Source: Brassicibacter mesophilus
Lineage (GTDB): Bacteria > Bacillota > Clostridia > Tissierellales > Proteiniboraceae
Length of the DNA: 26,956 nucleotides
Assembly: GCF_050433385.1 (NCBI RefSeq)
Contig: NZ_JBNPXI010000040.1
Coordinates: forward strand, 1-26,956
Direction: 5' to 3'
The notes under the pieces are model-generated. The model searched no databases, was not told where the DNA came from, and saw nothing but the letters and a program-made list of their open reading frames with translations. Positions within the stretch are counted from its first letter, which is position 1. Each line of letters opens with the position of its first letter. Both the position numbers and the translations under genes were made by a program. Positions 6,324 through 12,646 of the stretch are shown piece by piece.

Positions 6324-7151
6324 ATGGATAAGTACAATCTAACAAATGATATAATTAATCAGCTTGTTCAGAAAATAAATACTGAAGCTAAAATTAATGT
6401 TAATACAAATAAAGGCTATCAAAACATGACCTTTGTAAATCAACATGTATTAGCTGTATTTACTGGAACTAGCTTTGGATTAAATGAGGTGCTAAGAGAA
6501 CTGTCCAAAGCAAGAAGATATGGCTTTACATTTGATGTAGCCGTATCCGATAACGGTATTGACGTTATAGGCAGTGACGGGTTACAGTCAATAAAAACCT
6601 CACTTAAACCATGTAAAATTTATACTGAAGAAGATAAGCTTGTTTTTGGAGAAATCATTGAGAGTGTTGACGGTATAATAGTGCCGATGACTACTCAAGA
6701 TACTGCTGCTAAGCTTGCTCTAGGCATACAAGATAACTTTGTATCTACATTGCTTTGGCAGGCATTGTGGCATGGAAAATCAATGCTTGTTGATTTTCAT
6801 AATGTAAGTACTTATAGAGGAAATAAATCGCAAACATTAATGCTTCAGCAAATAATGGATGACTATATAGATAGAATACAAAAAATGGGTGTGACTAGGG
6901 TTGAAAGAAAGGATTATGTTGTTCAAATGCTTAATGTATTTAAGAACAGCGTAAGTGAAGAACCGCAAGTTGAGAGTACCCATAAGTTAGTAAGCGAAGA
7001 AAATATCACTACTAAAAACGTGATAACTGAAAAGGATTTGTTAGAATTAAGCACTCACAGGAAAGAACTAACTGTACCTATGAGAGCAATTATTACTCCT
7101 CTAGCTTATGACACGGCAAAACAACTAGGGATAAAGATTATTAAGAGATAA
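6324..7151 (+). CDS. BMC-associated HFCD-type flavoprotein with EutT/EutQ-like C-terminal segment
   Basis: 275 aa in three parts. Residues 1-24 form a probable amphipathic helix (NLTNDIINQLVQKINTEAK) resembling N-terminal BMC encapsulation peptides. Residues about 41-165 match the flavoprotein (UbiX/Dfp-like) fold: GTSFGLNEVLREL, DVAVSDNG, then IIVPMTTQDTAAKLALGI, the family's characteristic nucleotide-binding stretch. Residues 234-275 (ITEKDL, then AIITPLAYDTAKQLGIKI) look like a short segment found at the start of EutT and EutQ. Flavoproteins of unsettled function occur in several BMC loci. It may handle FMN or prenyl-FMN for UbiD inside the shell, or act as an oxidoreductase; neither is shown. 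The ATG at 6324 follows GAGGTG. Confidence 0.72.
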   Translation: MDKYNLTNDIINQLVQKINTEAKINVNTNKGYQNMTFVNQHVLAVFTGTSFGLNEVLRELSKARRYGFTFDVAVSDNGIDVIGSDGLQSIKTSLKPCKIYTEEDKLVFGEIIESVDGIIVPMTTQDTAAKLALGIQDNFVSTLLWQALWHGKSMLVDFHNVSTYRGNKSQTLMLQQIMDDYIDRIQKMGVTRVERKDYVVQMLNVFKNSVSEEPQVESTHKLVSEENITTKNVITEKDLLELSTHRKELTVPMRAIITPLAYDTAKQLGIKIIKR

Positions 7152-7177
7152 CACTTTAAACTTAAAGGAGAGATAAA

Positions 7178-7462
7178 ATGCATATAGGTAGAGTTATAGG
7201 CACAGTAGTTGCTACTAGAAAGGATGATTCTTTAGTAGGCTGCAAGCTGATGCTTACACAACCTTTAAATATAGAATATAAACCGATAGGAGAGCCTATA
7301 ATTACTGTAGATACAGTAGGTGCTGGTATTGGTGAAGTAGTTATCTATACAAAAGGTACAGCGGCGAGAATTGCCGCTTTAAGGAAGGAATCATCTATAG
7401 ATGCAGCTATTGTAGGAATTGTTGACAATATCGATGTTTACAAAGAATTGCTAGAGAAGTAA
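7178..7462 (+). CDS. BMC-P pentameric vertex protein (EutN/CcmL family)
   Basis: A 94-aa EutN/CcmL-domain protein: MHIGRVIGTVVATRK at the start, GCKLMLTQPL, VGAGIGEVVIYTKGTAAR, and DAAIVGIVDNIDV at the end, all typical of the pentamers that cap the vertices of polyhedral microcompartments. Length is normal. With three BMC-H genes it provides facets and vertices, so a closed shell could be encoded within this operon. No BMC-T (tandem-domain trimer) gene is visible in the window. AAAGGAG precedes the ATG by 6 nt; the next gene starts 21 nt after the stop. Confidence 0.96.
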   Translation: MHIGRVIGTVVATRKDDSLVGCKLMLTQPLNIEYKPIGEPIITVDTVGAGIGEVVIYTKGTAARIAALRKESSIDAAIVGIVDNIDVYKELLEK

Positions 7463-7483
7463 CAAAAGAAAGGAGGCGTAAGC

Positions 7484-9298
7484 TTGTTAAAACCACAAGA
7501 TGTAAAGCAAGCAATGGAATACAGAGAATTAATAGATGTTTTAATGGCTGATGATAAATTTGCAGATATAGTTTTATATAGTGGGAATGTTGTAAATGTA
7601 ATCACCAGAGAAGTTTATACAGCTGATATTGCTATAAAAGGAGATTATATTGCCCTTGTTGGTGATTGTCAATCATTAATAGGACCAAATACAAAAGTTG
7701 TAGATGTAAGAGGAATGTATCTATCACCAGGTTTCATGGATTCACATATGCACTTTGAAAGTAGTATGTTAACTATTACTGAATTTTCAAGATTATCAAT
7801 ACCGTCAGGAACAACTACTTTAATAGCTGACCCACACGAAATTGGTAATGCTTTAGGACCAGTAGCTATGAAAGCTATGGCTGATGAATGTAGTGCAGTG
7901 CCAAATTTTGTAAGATTACAGGTTCCGGCTTTAACTCCTGACGCGCCAAGTCTTGAAACAGCGGGTGTTGACGTAAATTCAAAAGATATGGAAGATCTTT
8001 TAAACTATCCAAATATATTTGGTATAGGAGAATTACAAGGATTCTCATTAGCTAAACACGTGTATAAAAACACACCAGATATAATAACAGATCTTTTAAC
8101 ATCAACAATGTATGCTAAAAGTATAGGTAAACCAGTTGATGGTAATGCTCCAGAATTATTTGGTGCAGACTTAGCAGCTCATATAATATGTTGTGGAGGA
8201 ACCTGTTCTTGTCACGAAACAACAACCAAAGAAGAATGTGTTGAGAAATTAAGACAAGGTGTTTATGTGTTTATGAGAGAGGGTTCTACTCAAAGAAATA
8301 TGGCTGAATGTATAAGAGCCGTAACTGAAGAAGGATTAGATTCAAGAAGACTTGTATTAGTTTCAGACGATATGGTAGCTGAAGATTTAGAAAAATCGGG
8401 CCATATGAACGATATCATAAGAAGAACAATAAGAGAAGGGGTAGATCCAATTGAAGCTATACAAATGGCAACAATAAACCCTGCGACTTATTGGGGATTA
8501 AATGATAGAGGAGCTCTTTTACCAGGAAGAGTAGCTGATATAGCAGTTATAAGTGATTTGAAAGAAATGAATGTAGAAGCTGTGTTCATAAAAGGACAAT
8601 TAGTAGCTTCACAAGGACAATTGTTAATAGATTTACCAAAATACACTTATCCAGATGTAGTTAAAAATTCAGTAAAAAGAGCACCTATAACTGAAGCTGA
8701 TTTAGAGATTGCTGCAGATGGAAATACTGCTACAGTTAGATACATCCAAGCTATACCAGATCAAAACTTAACAGAAACTGGTGAAGCTCAGGTTAGAGTT
8801 AACAGAGGAGTAGTTGAAGCTGATGTTAGTCAAGACGTAATATATTTAGCTAACTTAGAAAGATATGGACGTAATGGAAACATCGGTAAAACTATGGTTA
8901 AAGGAATTGGACTAAAACAAGGTGCATTTGCACAATCAATCGCTCATGACACCCATAACATAACTGTTACAGGAACTAATTTGAGAGACATGGTTGCTGC
9001 AGTTAATAGAGTTATAGAAATGGGTGGTGGAGTTGCTGTTGCTAATAATGGCAGAGTTATAGACGAACTAGCTCTTCCGGTTGGAGGACTTATAACTGAC
9101 GAATTAACAGGTTCAGAAGTAAGTGCTAAAATAGCTAGTCTAGAAGCAACTGTAAGAGATCAATTAGGTGGAACACTACATGCTCCATTTATGCACGTTT
9201 CATTCTTAGCATTATCGACAAGTCCAAAATGGAAAATAAGTGATAAAGGATTAGTAGATGTAAACAACTTTGAAATCCTTGAGTCAGTAGTGAGATAG
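7484..9298 (+). CDS. Diverged adenine-deaminase-family protein of the BMC operon, candidate 4-aminoimidazole deaminase
   Basis: 604 aa, starting at TTG 7484 (GGAGG 7 nt upstream). The adenine deaminase architecture is complete: HMH (H88, H90) in DSHMHFESS, ADPHEIGNALG, E183 in GIGELQG, H244 in CHE, D295-D296 in SDD, and the C-terminal domain AHDTHNITVTGTN. Two differences matter. The DGH(A/G)P His, a metal ligand in this family, is Asn (N221, DGNAP). The usual TDD-x-HPED reads SDDMVAED. A Cys-rich stretch ICCGGTCSCHE precedes H244. A second, orthodox adenine deaminase is encoded at 14934, so this copy is free to have changed substrate. As last gene of the shell operon, deamination of 4-aminoimidazole to 4-imidazolone is the inferred job. 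Confidence 0.85.
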   Translation: MLKPQDVKQAMEYRELIDVLMADDKFADIVLYSGNVVNVITREVYTADIAIKGDYIALVGDCQSLIGPNTKVVDVRGMYLSPGFMDSHMHFESSMLTITEFSRLSIPSGTTTLIADPHEIGNALGPVAMKAMADECSAVPNFVRLQVPALTPDAPSLETAGVDVNSKDMEDLLNYPNIFGIGELQGFSLAKHVYKNTPDIITDLLTSTMYAKSIGKPVDGNAPELFGADLAAHIICCGGTCSCHETTTKEECVEKLRQGVYVFMREGSTQRNMAECIRAVTEEGLDSRRLVLVSDDMVAEDLEKSGHMNDIIRRTIREGVDPIEAIQMATINPATYWGLNDRGALLPGRVADIAVISDLKEMNVEAVFIKGQLVASQGQLLIDLPKYTYPDVVKNSVKRAPITEADLEIAADGNTATVRYIQAIPDQNLTETGEAQVRVNRGVVEADVSQDVIYLANLERYGRNGNIGKTMVKGIGLKQGAFAQSIAHDTHNITVTGTNLRDMVAAVNRVIEMGGGVAVANNGRVIDELALPVGGLITDELTGSEVSAKIASLEATVRDQLGGTLHAPFMHVSFLALSTSPKWKISDKGLVDVNNFEILESVVR

Positions 9299-9310
9299 TA
9301 TTTAAATAGG

Positions 9311-9370
9311 TTCTATTATAAGTAGGCTTTACGCTATATATAATATGTAGCGTAAAGCTCTACAATAGAA
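9311..9370 (+). terminator. Long hairpin ending the BMC operon
   Basis: A perfect 11-bp core stem (9326-9336 with 9348-9358) is extended by GTAG/CTAC (9322-9325 with 9360-9363) and TTCTATT/AATAGAA (9311-9317 with 9364-9370). A run of seven T occurs at 9383-9389, somewhat far from the stem. Probably the end of the BMC transcript. Confidence 0.6.
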
Positions 9371-9398
9371 AATCATAATTAATTTTTTTGAAAATATA

Positions 9399-9414
9399 TG
9401 AAAAACGTTTTCCA
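9399..9414. promoter_or_regulatory. Possible operator (cre-like palindrome) upstream of the permease promoter
   Basis: TGAAAAACGTTTTCCA contains the perfect palindrome AAAACGTTTT and resembles a CcpA cre site (TG, then CG, then CA) with one extra base per half. It lies about 57 nt upstream of the -35 element. Weak evidence: a single site in AT-rich DNA. Confidence 0.25.
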
Positions 9415-9470
9415 ATATATAGAGTATTGCTTTAAAATGGAAAAATGGCATTATGAAGCTATTAAATAGT

Positions 9471-9499
9471 TTGAGTATTATGATTATTAAGTATATAAT
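9471..9499 (+). promoter_or_regulatory. Sigma-A promoter of the purine permease gene
   Basis: TTGAGT (9471-9476), exactly 17 nt, then TATAAT (9494-9499). Transcription would start near 9506, giving a leader of about 168 nt before the permease start codon. Confidence 0.65.
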
Positions 9500-9505
9500 C
9501 TTTAC

Positions 9506-9673
9506 TTATATATTTAATAATTATAATAGTGGATGTACTATAGAATGCACTCTAAATCTAGCAAAGATAAGAACACCGTTCATATCACTAAAACTAATCG
9601 GAAGGGGGGTAAAAATAGAAAGCTAGAGCAGTTTAGTGTTTAAGGGGAAAAATAAAATTATAGGGGGTTTATT
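9506..9673 (+). promoter_or_regulatory. Structured 5' leader of the permease mRNA, possible riboswitch
   Basis: This is most of the 375-nt gap between genes. Two interleaved pairings can be drawn: TCTAGC (9557-9562) with GCTAGA (9622-9627), and CACTAAAACT (9586-9595) with AGTTTAGTG (9630-9638, one bulge). Crossing pairs like these define an H-type pseudoknot. A G-rich segment GGAAGGGGGG lies between the crossing strands. The structure ends about 25 nt before the GGGGG ribosome site, so either transcriptional or translational control is conceivable. It does not show the conserved core of the guanine/adenine riboswitch. Speculative; it needs covariation support. Confidence 0.3.
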
Positions 9674-10972
9674 ATGAGTACATTAGAAAGAGTTTTTAAG
9701 CTTAATGAACACAAGACTGATGCAAAAACCGAAATTCTTGCTGGTATTACCACGTTTATGACAATGGCGTATATTTTAATTGTAAATCCATTGATACTAT
9801 CTGAAGCAGGGATGGACTTTGGTGGAGTATTCACAGCTACAGCTTTATCTGCAGCTATTGCAACGCTTTTTATGGCTTTTACTGCTAACTATCCATTTGT
9901 TTTAGCTCCTGGTATGGGACTAAATGCATTCTTTGCTTATTCAGTAGTACTTACAATGGGGTATTCATGGGAAACTGCATTAACAGCTGTATTCTTAGAA
10001 GGTATTATATTCATAATATTAACTTTCACAAATATTCGTGAAGCTATTGTTAATGCTATACCATTAAACTTAAAAAATGCTGTTTCAGTAGGGATAGGTT
10101 TGTTTATTGCATTCATAGGACTTGCAAATGCAGGCATAGTAAAAGTAGGAGAAGGTACTCCTCTAGCATTGGGAGATCTTACAGCAAGACCAGCATTAGT
10201 TGCTTTAATTGGGGTACTAGTTACTGGGTTCCTTTTAGTTAAAAATGTAAAAGGCGCTATATTATTTGGAATATTAATATCAACAGTAGTTGGTATACCT
10301 TTAGGAGTAACACCAATGCCAGAAGGATTTATAAGTGCACCTCCTTCACTAGCTAAAGTTGCATTTAAACTTGACTTTTCACAAATATTTTCATTTAAGA
10401 TGATTGTAGTTTTATTTACATTCTTATTTGTTGATATGTTTGACACAATAGGAACATTAGTAGGAGTTGCATCAAAGGCTGATATGCTTGACGAAGAAGG
10501 TAAATTACCTAAAGCTAAGCCAGCATTATTTGCAGATGCAATTGGTACAACATTTGGTGCTTTACTAGGAACAAGTACAGTTACAACTTATGTTGAAAGT
10601 GCTTCAGGAGTTGCTGAAGGTGGTAGAACAGGTCTTACTTCTTTAACATCAGCAGTATTATTTATTCTTGCATTATTCTTTGCACCTATATTTGGGATAA
10701 TACCATCAGCAGCTACATCACCAGCTTTAATAATAGTTGGATTATTCATGATGTCACCTATTATGAAGATTAATCTTGAAGATTTTACAGAGGCTATACC
10801 AGCTTTCTTAACAATTATAATGATGCCACTTGCTTATAGTATTGCAGAAGGTATTGTATTTGGTATTGTATCATATGTAATATTAAAAACTATAACAGGA
10901 AAAGCAAAAGACGTATCAATAATGATGTATATTCTAGCACTATTGTTTGTTCTTAAAACTGTTTTCTTATAA
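9674..10972 (+). CDS. NCS2-family purine permease (AzgA/PbuG type)
   Basis: A 432-aa hydrophobic protein with about 12-14 membrane segments and AzgA-branch hallmarks: TTFMTMAYILIVNP near the N-terminus, LAPGMGLNAFFAY (about 76-88), and DMFDTIGTLVGVA in the second half. AzgA-type members import adenine, guanine and hypoxanthine by proton symport. In this setting it would feed purines to the deaminases, the molybdenum hydroxylase and the BMC pathway. The ATG at 9674 follows TAGGGGG. It has its own promoter and long leader, and tandem hairpins follow, so it appears to be a single-gene unit. Exact substrate choice among purines cannot be read from sequence. Confidence 0.9.
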   Translation: MSTLERVFKLNEHKTDAKTEILAGITTFMTMAYILIVNPLILSEAGMDFGGVFTATALSAAIATLFMAFTANYPFVLAPGMGLNAFFAYSVVLTMGYSWETALTAVFLEGIIFIILTFTNIREAIVNAIPLNLKNAVSVGIGLFIAFIGLANAGIVKVGEGTPLALGDLTARPALVALIGVLVTGFLLVKNVKGAILFGILISTVVGIPLGVTPMPEGFISAPPSLAKVAFKLDFSQIFSFKMIVVLFTFLFVDMFDTIGTLVGVASKADMLDEEGKLPKAKPALFADAIGTTFGALLGTSTVTTYVESASGVAEGGRTGLTSLTSAVLFILALFFAPIFGIIPSAATSPALIIVGLFMMSPIMKINLEDFTEAIPAFLTIIMMPLAYSIAEGIVFGIVSYVILKTITGKAKDVSIMMYILALLFVLKTVFL

Positions 10973-10992
10973 AATCTTGCAAAGATAATAAG

Positions 10993-11014
10993 TCCGCTCC
11001 CATATGGGAGCGGA
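10993..11014. terminator. Palindromic hairpin after the permease gene
   Basis: A 22-nt perfect palindrome centred on CATATG has CCGCTCCC on one side and GGGAGCGG on the other. It is GC-rich in an AT-rich gap and lies 20 nt after the stop codon. No U-tract follows, so it may protect the 3' end rather than terminate by itself. Confidence 0.5.
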
Positions 11015-11058
11015 AATATTAAATATCAAAATCATTATTACATTTATGTAGCAATAAG

Positions 11059-11108
11059 AAGTAAGTTCAGAAAAAGTTTTTGAACTTAAGTTTCTGAATT
11101 TACTTTTT
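11059..11108 (+). terminator. Rho-independent terminator with an overlapping alternative hairpin
   Basis: A 15-bp stem (11059-11073 with 11091-11105, one G-U) runs into TTTTT (11104-11108): a good intrinsic terminator. The same 5' arm can instead pair locally with 11077-11088 (12 bp, loop AAG), which would exclude the terminator stem. Normally read as the end of the permease transcript. Confidence 0.65.
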
Positions 11109-11135
11109 ACTGTAAATAATTTCAAAACATATACT

Positions 11136-11159
11136 AAAAGCATATGAGTATATGCTTTT
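11136..11159. terminator. Second terminator-like hairpin
   Basis: AAAAGCATAT (11136-11145) pairs perfectly with ATATGCTTTT (11150-11159) around a GAGT loop. The A-run and T-run are symmetrical, so it could stop polymerase from either side. It insulates the xanthine dehydrogenase promoter from upstream transcription. Confidence 0.45.
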
Positions 11160-11174
11160 AATTATAGTAAAATC

Positions 11175-11188
11175 TTTAGTTAACTAAA
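11175..11188. promoter_or_regulatory. Candidate operator upstream of the xdh promoter
   Basis: TTTAGTTAACTAAA is a perfect 14-bp palindrome ending 3 nt before the -35 hexamer. The symmetry and position suit a dimeric regulator. No regulator gene is present in the window, and AT-rich palindromes can arise by chance. Confidence 0.35.
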
Positions 11189-11191
11189 CCG

Positions 11192-11219
11192 TTGTCGAAA
11201 AAGAAAAATAGGGTATAAA
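11192..11219 (+). promoter_or_regulatory. Candidate sigma-A promoter of the xanthine dehydrogenase operon
   Basis: TTGTCG (11192-11197), a 16-nt spacer, then TATAAA (11214-11219). It falls after two terminators and 48 nt before the first xdh start codon. Confidence 0.5.
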
Positions 11220-11266
11220 ATTAAGAAACCTTAATATTATTCCTACACAAATAAAGGAGGATAGAT

Positions 11267-12130
11267 ATGTCAGTAAAAAATGTATATAAGGCAAAAAATG
11301 TAGAAGAGGTAATTGATCTACTTGATCAATATAAGGGAAAATCTAAGTTAATTGCGGGAGGAACAGATATTGTAATCGATTTAAGACATCATAAGATATC
11401 TCCAGAAGTGCTTATAGATATATCGAGTGTTGAAGAGATGACATATATAAAGGAAGTTGGAGAATATATAGAAATGGGAGCTGCAGCAACGTTTACAGCT
11501 ATAGCAGGTTCTGATGTGCTAGGACAAAGGTTATTTGGATTAAAGGAAGCAGCACATTCAGTGGGCTCACCTCAAATAAGAAACAAAGGAACAGTGGGAG
11601 GTAACATCTGTAATGGTTCACCTGCTGCAGATACAGTTCCACCATTACTTGCATTAGATACAATAGCTACTATAAAGAGCAAAAACTCTGAGAGAGAAAT
11701 CCTTATTGAAGATTTATTCTTAGATAAAGGAAAAGTAGATATAAAAGATAATGAAGTATTAGTATCATTAAGGTTCAAAAAACCAAATGAAAAACAGATT
11801 TTGTCTTTTAGCAAATTAGGACTTAGAAAGGCCCTAGCCATATCAAGGATATGTACTAGTGTATTTATTGAATTTGATGAAGATAATATATGTAAAGACA
11901 TCAGAATAGCTAATGGGTCACTAGGTAAGCATGGGATAAGAGAAAGAGCTGTTGAAGAATTTTTTAAAGGTAAAAAGCTTACTGAAGAAATAATAGCGCA
12001 AGGAGCAGAGCTAATGCAAAGCCAAGTGCAGGAAAGGCTTGCTGGTAGATCTACTGTTGGCTTTAAGAGTGTGGCTGTTAAAGGTGTATTAAAAGACGCT
12101 ATAGATAATGCTATAAAGCTTTATAAATAG
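11267..12130 (+). CDS. Molybdenum hydroxylase (xanthine dehydrogenase type), FAD-binding subunit
   Basis: 287 aa of the CO-dehydrogenase-type flavoprotein family. FAD-contact motifs are visible: KLIAGGTDIVIDLR (27-40) and the segment GSPQIRNKGTVGGNICNG followed by SPAADTVPPLLALD (100-130). This subunit passes electrons from the 2Fe-2S clusters to FAD and on to NAD(P)+ or another acceptor. It is first in a four-gene set with separate FAD, Fe-S and two molybdenum-subunit genes. The start at ATG 11267 follows AAAGGAGG. The family is clear. Xanthine dehydrogenase, purine hydroxylase and nicotinate dehydrogenase share this subunit; the purine setting favours oxidation of hypoxanthine to xanthine. 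Confidence 0.92.
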   Translation: MSVKNVYKAKNVEEVIDLLDQYKGKSKLIAGGTDIVIDLRHHKISPEVLIDISSVEEMTYIKEVGEYIEMGAAATFTAIAGSDVLGQRLFGLKEAAHSVGSPQIRNKGTVGGNICNGSPAADTVPPLLALDTIATIKSKNSEREILIEDLFLDKGKVDIKDNEVLVSLRFKKPNEKQILSFSKLGLRKALAISRICTSVFIEFDEDNICKDIRIANGSLGKHGIRERAVEEFFKGKKLTEEIIAQGAELMQSQVQERLAGRSTVGFKSVAVKGVLKDAIDNAIKLYK

Positions 12131-12170
12131 TTAAATATAATCCTAAGCATATGGAAGGAAGGAGAAAGAT

Positions 12171-12644
12171 ATGAAAAAGATTGAGCTTAAAGTAAACGGG
12201 AAAAATCATACTGTTGAAATAGAGGAAGATATGAGATTGCTTGATGTCTTAAGGGACAAATTAGGTTTAACTGGGACAAAGGAAGGTTGTGGAGAAGGTG
12301 AGTGTGGAGCTTGCACTGTTATCATGGATGGAGAAACAGTTGACTCATGCTTAGTTATGGCATTTCAAGCTGAAGGTAAGGAAATTCTAACTATAGAAGG
12401 ATTAGAAGATAAAAATGGAATACATCCTATTCAAAAGGCTTTTATAGAAGAAGGTGCTGTACAGTGTGGCTTCTGTACGCCAGGAATGGTTTTATCAGCT
12501 AAAGCACTACTAGACAAGAACTCTTCTCCTGATAGAAAACAGATAAAAGAAGCTATATCAGGCAATCTATGCCGTTGTACAGGATACAATAAGATTGTAG
12601 ATGCAGTTGAGAAAGCATCAAAGGAATACAAAGGGGGTAAGTAG
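12171..12644 (+). CDS. Molybdenum hydroxylase 2Fe-2S subunit
   Basis: 157 aa, the normal length for a stand-alone small subunit. The N-terminal plant-type cluster uses C40, C45, C48 and C60 (GCGEGECGACTV, then DSC). The C-terminal cluster specific to this family uses C99, C102, C134 and C136 (QCGFCTPGM and LCRCTGY). The two clusters relay electrons from the molybdenum site to FAD. AAGGAAGGAG precedes the ATG at 12171, and the molybdenum-subunit gene begins 2 nt after its stop codon, implying coupled translation. Confidence 0.96.
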   Translation: MKKIELKVNGKNHTVEIEEDMRLLDVLRDKLGLTGTKEGCGEGECGACTVIMDGETVDSCLVMAFQAEGKEILTIEGLEDKNGIHPIQKAFIEEGAVQCGFCTPGMVLSAKALLDKNSSPDRKQIKEAISGNLCRCTGYNKIVDAVEKASKEYKGGK

Positions 12645-12646
12645 CA

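Noticed and set aside
9575..9610. Glutamine-type riboswitch (CGTTCAT followed by CGGAAG)
   Set aside because: The closing conserved GAAGGAAC-type segment and the expected stem are absent; the short match is likely chance.
9506..9673. Guanine/adenine riboswitch before the purine permease
   Set aside because: The conserved P1 flank and the two kissing loops of the purine riboswitch are not found.
9937..10446. Minus-strand open frame of 169 codons inside the permease gene
   Set aside because: It lies wholly opposite a well-conserved permease, has no visible ribosome site and no recognisable protein pattern.
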